A stretch of 64,000 bases of DNA from the NCBI GenBank assembly GCA_049889695.1, contig JBMHCX010000019.1, forward strand, positions 1-64,000, written 5' to 3'. The position numbers were made by a program, and so were the translations under genes. Origin of the DNA: WTJH01 sp049889695. GTDB taxonomy: Bacteria > Bacteroidota > Bacteroidia > Flavobacteriales > Flavobacteriaceae. The notes under the pieces are model-generated. The model searched no databases. It saw only the letters and a program-made list of their open reading frames with translations, and was not told where the DNA came from. Positions 60,744 to 64,000 of the stretch are shown here, in pieces. Every line of letters begins with the position of its first letter. Within the stretch, counting starts at the first letter, position 1.

Positions 60744-62321
60744 ATGGCGAACGTTAAACCAGCTGAAGTATCAGCTATCTTAAAACAACAATTAGAAGGT
60801 TTCGACACTGGAGTCCAGCTCGACGAGGTAGGAACCGTATTAGAGGTTGGAGATGGAATTGCCCGTGTACACGGACTTTCCAACGCTCAATACGGCGAAC
60901 TAGTCGCTTTCGACGATGGCCTCAATGGAATGGTGCTAAACCTTGAAGAAGATAATGTTGGGGTTGTATTGCTCGGTCCTTCCAAAAAAATTAAGGAAGG
61001 AGATACCGTTAAACGTACACAGCGAATTGCTTCCATTAATGTAGGGGAAGGAATTGTTGGCCGTGTGGTGGATACGCTCGGAAATCCTATCGATGGTAAA
61101 GGAGCTATCGCTGGAGAGACGTACGAAATGCCATTGGAACGAAAAGCTCCTGGAGTTATTTATCGTCAGCCGGTAAATGAGCCCCTACAAACGGGGATTA
61201 AATCTATCGACGCCATGATTCCTGTTGGTCGAGGTCAACGAGAATTAGTTATTGGTGACCGTCAAACTGGAAAAACAACGGTGTGTATCGATACGATTCT
61301 CAACCAGAAAGAATTCTTTGACGCAGGAGAGCCCGTATATTGTATTTATGTTGCTATTGGGCAGAAAGCCTCTACTGTAGCAGCCATTGCAAAAACACTC
61401 GAAGACAAAGGAGCGCTTCAATACACCACTATTGTCGCTGCCAACGCTTCGGATCCTGCTCCTATGCAGGTATATGCTCCATTTGCTGGAGCAGCCATCG
61501 GGGAGTATTTCCGCGATACTGGCCGTCCGGCATTGATCATTTATGACGACTTGTCTAAGCAAGCCGTTGCCTATCGTGAGGTTTCCTTGTTACTTCGTCG
61601 TCCACCGGGACGTGAAGCCTATCCTGGAGACGTTTTCTACCTGCACTCTCGCTTGTTAGAACGCGCAGCTAAAGTCATTGCTGACGATACAATCGCCCAG
61701 CAGATGAATGATCTTCCTGAAGCTCTTAAGAAAAAAGTTAAAGGAGGAGGATCATTAACGGCCCTACCCATCATTGAAACGCAAGCAGGAGACGTTTCTG
61801 CCTATATTCCAACGAACGTAATTTCTATTACGGATGGACAGATCTTCTTAGAGTCCGACTTATTTAACTCTGGAGTTCGTCCGGCGATTAACGTAGGGAT
61901 TTCCGTTTCGCGTGTAGGGGGTTCTGCTCAGATCAAGTCCATGAAAAAAGTATCAGGAACCTTGAAACTCGATCAGGCCCAGTACCGAGAACTAGAAGCG
62001 TTTGCTAAATTCGGTTCAGACCTTGACGCTGCGACCCTTAATGTAATTGAAAAAGGTAAGCGCAATGTTGAGATTTTAAAGCAAGCACAAAACGATCCTT
62101 TTACGGTTGAAGAGCAGATTGCTATTATTTATGCCGGTTCTAAGAACTTGCTTCGCAATGTTCCTGTCGAGCAGGTAAAAGCTTTTGAAGCAGCTTATTT
62201 GGAAACCTTACGGACGAAGCATAACGACACTTTAGCGACGCTTAAATCCGGAAAATTAACAGACGAAGTAATTGATGTGCTCAACGCTGTAGCACAAGAA
62301 ACGTCTAAGTTATTTGCATAA
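60744..62321 (+). CDS. atpA: ATP synthase F1 subunit alpha
   Basis: 525 residues. The Walker A motif is GDRQTGKTT (about 170-178), followed by PALIIYDDLSKQA (Walker B region) and the alpha/beta signature around PAINVGISVSRVGGSAQ. Alpha alternates with beta in the catalytic hexamer. Beta (atpD) is not adjacent. Length is normal. Confidence 0.96.
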   Translation: MANVKPAEVSAILKQQLEGFDTGVQLDEVGTVLEVGDGIARVHGLSNAQYGELVAFDDGLNGMVLNLEEDNVGVVLLGPSKKIKEGDTVKRTQRIASINVGEGIVGRVVDTLGNPIDGKGAIAGETYEMPLERKAPGVIYRQPVNEPLQTGIKSIDAMIPVGRGQRELVIGDRQTGKTTVCIDTILNQKEFFDAGEPVYCIYVAIGQKASTVAAIAKTLEDKGALQYTTIVAANASDPAPMQVYAPFAGAAIGEYFRDTGRPALIIYDDLSKQAVAYREVSLLLRRPPGREAYPGDVFYLHSRLLERAAKVIADDTIAQQMNDLPEALKKKVKGGGSLTALPIIETQAGDVSAYIPTNVISITDGQIFLESDLFNSGVRPAINVGISVSRVGGSAQIKSMKKVSGTLKLDQAQYRELEAFAKFGSDLDAATLNVIEKGKRNVEILKQAQNDPFTVEEQIAIIYAGSKNLLRNVPVEQVKAFEAAYLETLRTKHNDTLATLKSGKLTDEVIDVLNAVAQETSKLFA

Positions 62322-62327
62322 AACCCG

Positions 62328-63191
62328 ATGGCGAATTTAAAAGAAATACGGAATAGAATTAGCTCTGTCAGCTCTACGATGCAGATCACGAGTGCAATGA
62401 AAATGGTTTCCGCTGCTAAACTTAAAAAAGCACAAGACGCCATAACCGCCATGCGCCCGTATGCCAACAAGCTTACAGAACTCATTCAAAACCTTAGCCA
62501 GTCGCTCGATTCAGACGAACCCAACCCTTACACTCAGCAGCGTCCTGTGGAGCGTGTGCTGATTGTTGCGCTTACTTCTAACCGTGGGCTATGTGGAGGG
62601 TTTAATTCCAATATTCTTAAAGAAGTTAAACGCCTGAAAGCGGAAACCTATGCTGGGAAAGAGGTAAGCATTTATTCCATCGGGAAGAAAGGCTCTGATC
62701 TACTCCAAAAGGATAGCAATGTTCTAGCTACTGCCGACCATCTGTACGATGATCTGACCTATGCTCAGGTCAGCGAAGCCGCAGAAGAGATCATGCAGCG
62801 TTTTACCGCGGCCGAATTCGATCAGGTAGTATTGGTGTATAACCGCTTTAAGAATGCAGCCACGCAGTTGGTGACGACTGAAGCATATCTTCCTTTAGTC
62901 GCAGATTCGAACGAAGAGCAAAGTTCCAATGTCGAATATATTTTCGAACCTTCCCAAGAAGAGATCGTCGGTGAACTATTACCAAAGTCTTTAAAACTCC
63001 AATTGTTTAAGGCACTACGGGATTCTTTTGCCAGCGAGCACGGCGCTCGAATGACGGCTATGCACAAAGCAACAGATAATGCCAAAGACCTGCGCGATCA
63101 GCTGAAGTTGACGTATAACAAGGCTCGACAGGCTGCTATTACAAACGAAATATTAGAAATTGTTGGTGGTGCAGAAGCATTGAATAACTAA
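62328..63191 (+). CDS. atpG: ATP synthase F1 subunit gamma
   Basis: 287 residues. Gamma is the rotating shaft. The N-terminal helix (about 2-55) has ITSAMKMVSAAKLKKAQDA, and the C-terminal helix ends with the gamma signature ITNEILEIVGGAEALN. It follows atpA by 6 nt and is the last gene of the operon; a strong terminator follows 24 nt after its stop. atpD and atpC must be elsewhere. Confidence 0.95.
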   Translation: MANLKEIRNRISSVSSTMQITSAMKMVSAAKLKKAQDAITAMRPYANKLTELIQNLSQSLDSDEPNPYTQQRPVERVLIVALTSNRGLCGGFNSNILKEVKRLKAETYAGKEVSIYSIGKKGSDLLQKDSNVLATADHLYDDLTYAQVSEAAEEIMQRFTAAEFDQVVLVYNRFKNAATQLVTTEAYLPLVADSNEEQSSNVEYIFEPSQEEIVGELLPKSLKLQLFKALRDSFASEHGARMTAMHKATDNAKDLRDQLKLTYNKARQAAITNEILEIVGGAEALNN

Positions 63192-63215
63192 GAACAACAG
63201 TTCTTTTTAACATTT

Positions 63216-63241
63216 AAGAGGCCTTTTTGGCCTCTTTTTTT
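63216..63241 (+). terminator. rho-independent terminator of the atp operon
   Basis: AAGAGGCC (63216-63223) pairs perfectly with GGCCTCTT (63229-63236) around TTTTT, followed by a T-run. An 8-bp stem plus T-tract is the clearest terminator in the window. Confidence 0.9.
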
Positions 63242-63276
63242 ATTTAATTTCGAGAGCTAACCCCCCAAATGTTTCT

Positions 63277-63915
63277 ATGAAAAAGCTGATTTTTGGCAGC
63301 CTTGCTTTCGTCTTTCTGGTGGCGACTTCTTATTTCTGGTATCTCAACACATACCACTGGTGCATACAAGAAGATGGTCCAGTAGAGCATTTAACTGCTG
63401 CGGCATTATTTTTAATTTCTTGTTTTGATGGGGTGAAAGCCTTGCTCGAGTTTAAACAGCATGTCAAACCTCAAATCTTTTGGCTGCTCATTTCTGCATG
63501 TAGTTTTATCGGTTTTGGTGAAGAAATCTCTTGGGGACAACGCTTGTTTGATTTTCAAAGTTCTCCCTTCTCTCTACAGCAAAATTCCGAACACGAAATA
63601 GATTTGCACAAGTTCAATTGGGGGAATAGGAGTGTTAATCAATTCTTTTCCCCAGTCCTCTACCTCGGCTTAGCGATTTATTTTTTTCTACTTCCCGTCG
63701 GGGTAGGGCGTATCTTATTTTTGGAAAAATGGACTAGTCGGTGGGCCATTCCACTTCCATCAGCGGTTCATGCAGTCGTCTTTTTAATAACGACAAGCCT
63801 TGTACTGCTTATTCCCGACCCAAATAAATGGGAACTAGGGGAGGCTTTTGTGGTGCTGATCCTTTTTTGGATTATCTTGAATTACAGATCAGAACAACGC
63901 ATCTATGGAAAGTGA
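63277..63915 (+). CDS. multi-pass membrane protein, unknown
   Basis: 212 residues with about five hydrophobic segments (roughly 4-22, 40-55, 67-82, 128-148 and 160-195). A central polar stretch, GEEISWGQRLFDFQS, with a Glu-rich and aromatic motif, stands out. I do not recognise a characterised family. It lies downstream of the atp terminator on the same strand. Its stop overlaps the next gene start by 11 nt, suggesting a two-gene unit. Confidence 0.65.
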   Translation: MKKLIFGSLAFVFLVATSYFWYLNTYHWCIQEDGPVEHLTAAALFLISCFDGVKALLEFKQHVKPQIFWLLISACSFIGFGEEISWGQRLFDFQSSPFSLQQNSEHEIDLHKFNWGNRSVNQFFSPVLYLGLAIYFFLLPVGVGRILFLEKWTSRWAIPLPSAVHAVVFLITTSLVLLIPDPNKWELGEAFVVLILFWIILNYRSEQRIYGK

Positions 63916-64000
63916 TTATCTAACAGCAGTCTTTTTGGGGACGATGGGATTCATCTTTTGGGTTGGCGGACGGTTATTTGCGAAGTATCCTCCCAAAAAA
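63905..64000 (+). CDS. small membrane protein, SdpI/YhfL-like, cut by window end
   Basis: Partial: 32 codons from an ATG overlapping the previous stop by 11 nt. It contains one membrane helix (about 6-24) and ends FAKYPPKK, a pattern like the PPKK loop of SdpI/YhfL-type proteins. The C-terminus is outside the window, so the family assignment is weak. Confidence 0.4.
   Translation, partial: MESDYLTAVFLGTMGFIFWVGGRLFAKYPPKK

Noticed and set aside
1..64000. Insertion sequences, prophage, integrase or defence genes
   Set aside because: No transposase, integrase, restriction, toxin-antitoxin or Cas-like protein was recognised; apart from the tRNA remnant at the left edge the gene order looks like ordinary chromosome.

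Overview
The window is a dense, non-mobile stretch of a chromosome from a marine-type member of the Bacteroidota, most likely a flavobacterium. The evidence is a SusC/SusD polysaccharide-utilisation locus, the type IX secretion lipoprotein PorW/SprE, families largely confined to this group (DUF2452, DUF4837, DUF5687, BT_3928-type DoxX fusions, head-GIN proteins), an ATP synthase operon without atpD/atpC, and many TAnnTTTG -7 promoter elements with almost no Shine-Dalgarno sequences.

Layout. (1) 1-3.5 kb: a tRNA-Met gene that keeps its promoter and 5' two thirds but has lost its T-arm, then small redox/membrane genes, an SRAP (YedK/HMCES-type) DNA-protein crosslink protein, an acyl-CoA thioesterase and a CAP-domain protein. 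(2) 3.5-10 kb: housekeeping genes rbfA, a LolC/E-like permease, dusB and lepA, interspersed with thiol-redox proteins (a DoxX-thioredoxin fusion and two exported thioredoxin-fold proteins). (3) 10-22.8 kb: a minus-strand laminarin-type PUL. It comprises a one-piece membrane sensor/LuxR-HTH regulator, SusC, SusD, a surface glycan-binding lipoprotein with three tandem copies of one module, and three GH16 endoglucanases; a perfect 9+9 inverted repeat lies ahead of susC. (4) 22.9-29.2 kb: universal stress protein plus SulP anion transporter with an extra C-terminal domain, a metallo-beta-lactamase-fold hydrolase, an M1 aminopeptidase and rnpA. (5) 30.07-30.54 kb: a 473-nt AT-rich, gene-free interval between divergent rpiB and rnr with two perfect and three one-mismatch DnaA boxes, my best candidate for oriC. 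(6) 30.5-45 kb: rnr, tRNA-Cys, folB, glnS, gltX, ybeY, mnmG, holB and pgk. Two near-identical inverted parS sites flank mnmG, which fits an origin-proximal position. (7) 45-55 kb: tatA, an M23 peptidase, a GH3-type adenylating enzyme, a glycosyltransferase plus polysaccharide-pyruvyl-transferase pair, purD, a PaaE-like reductase and an ABC exporter pair. (8) 55-63.2 kb: porW/sprE, a bactofilin and atpZ-B-E-F-H-A-G, ending at a strong terminator. The window ends in two small membrane-protein genes, the last cut by the edge.

How the genes work together. In the PUL, GH16 enzymes would cut beta-1,3-glucan at the cell surface, the repeat lipoprotein and SusD would hold the oligosaccharides, SusC would import them, and the regulator would sense a breakdown product. 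The parS pair, the DnaA-box cluster and the mostly rightward genes to the right of 30 kb together suggest the replication origin and the ParB loading zone are in this window. No CRISPR array, insertion sequence, integrase or defence locus was seen. I found no wholly novel system; the strongest leads are the origin/parS architecture, the truncated tRNA, the internal repeat lipoprotein and the SulP C-terminal domain.
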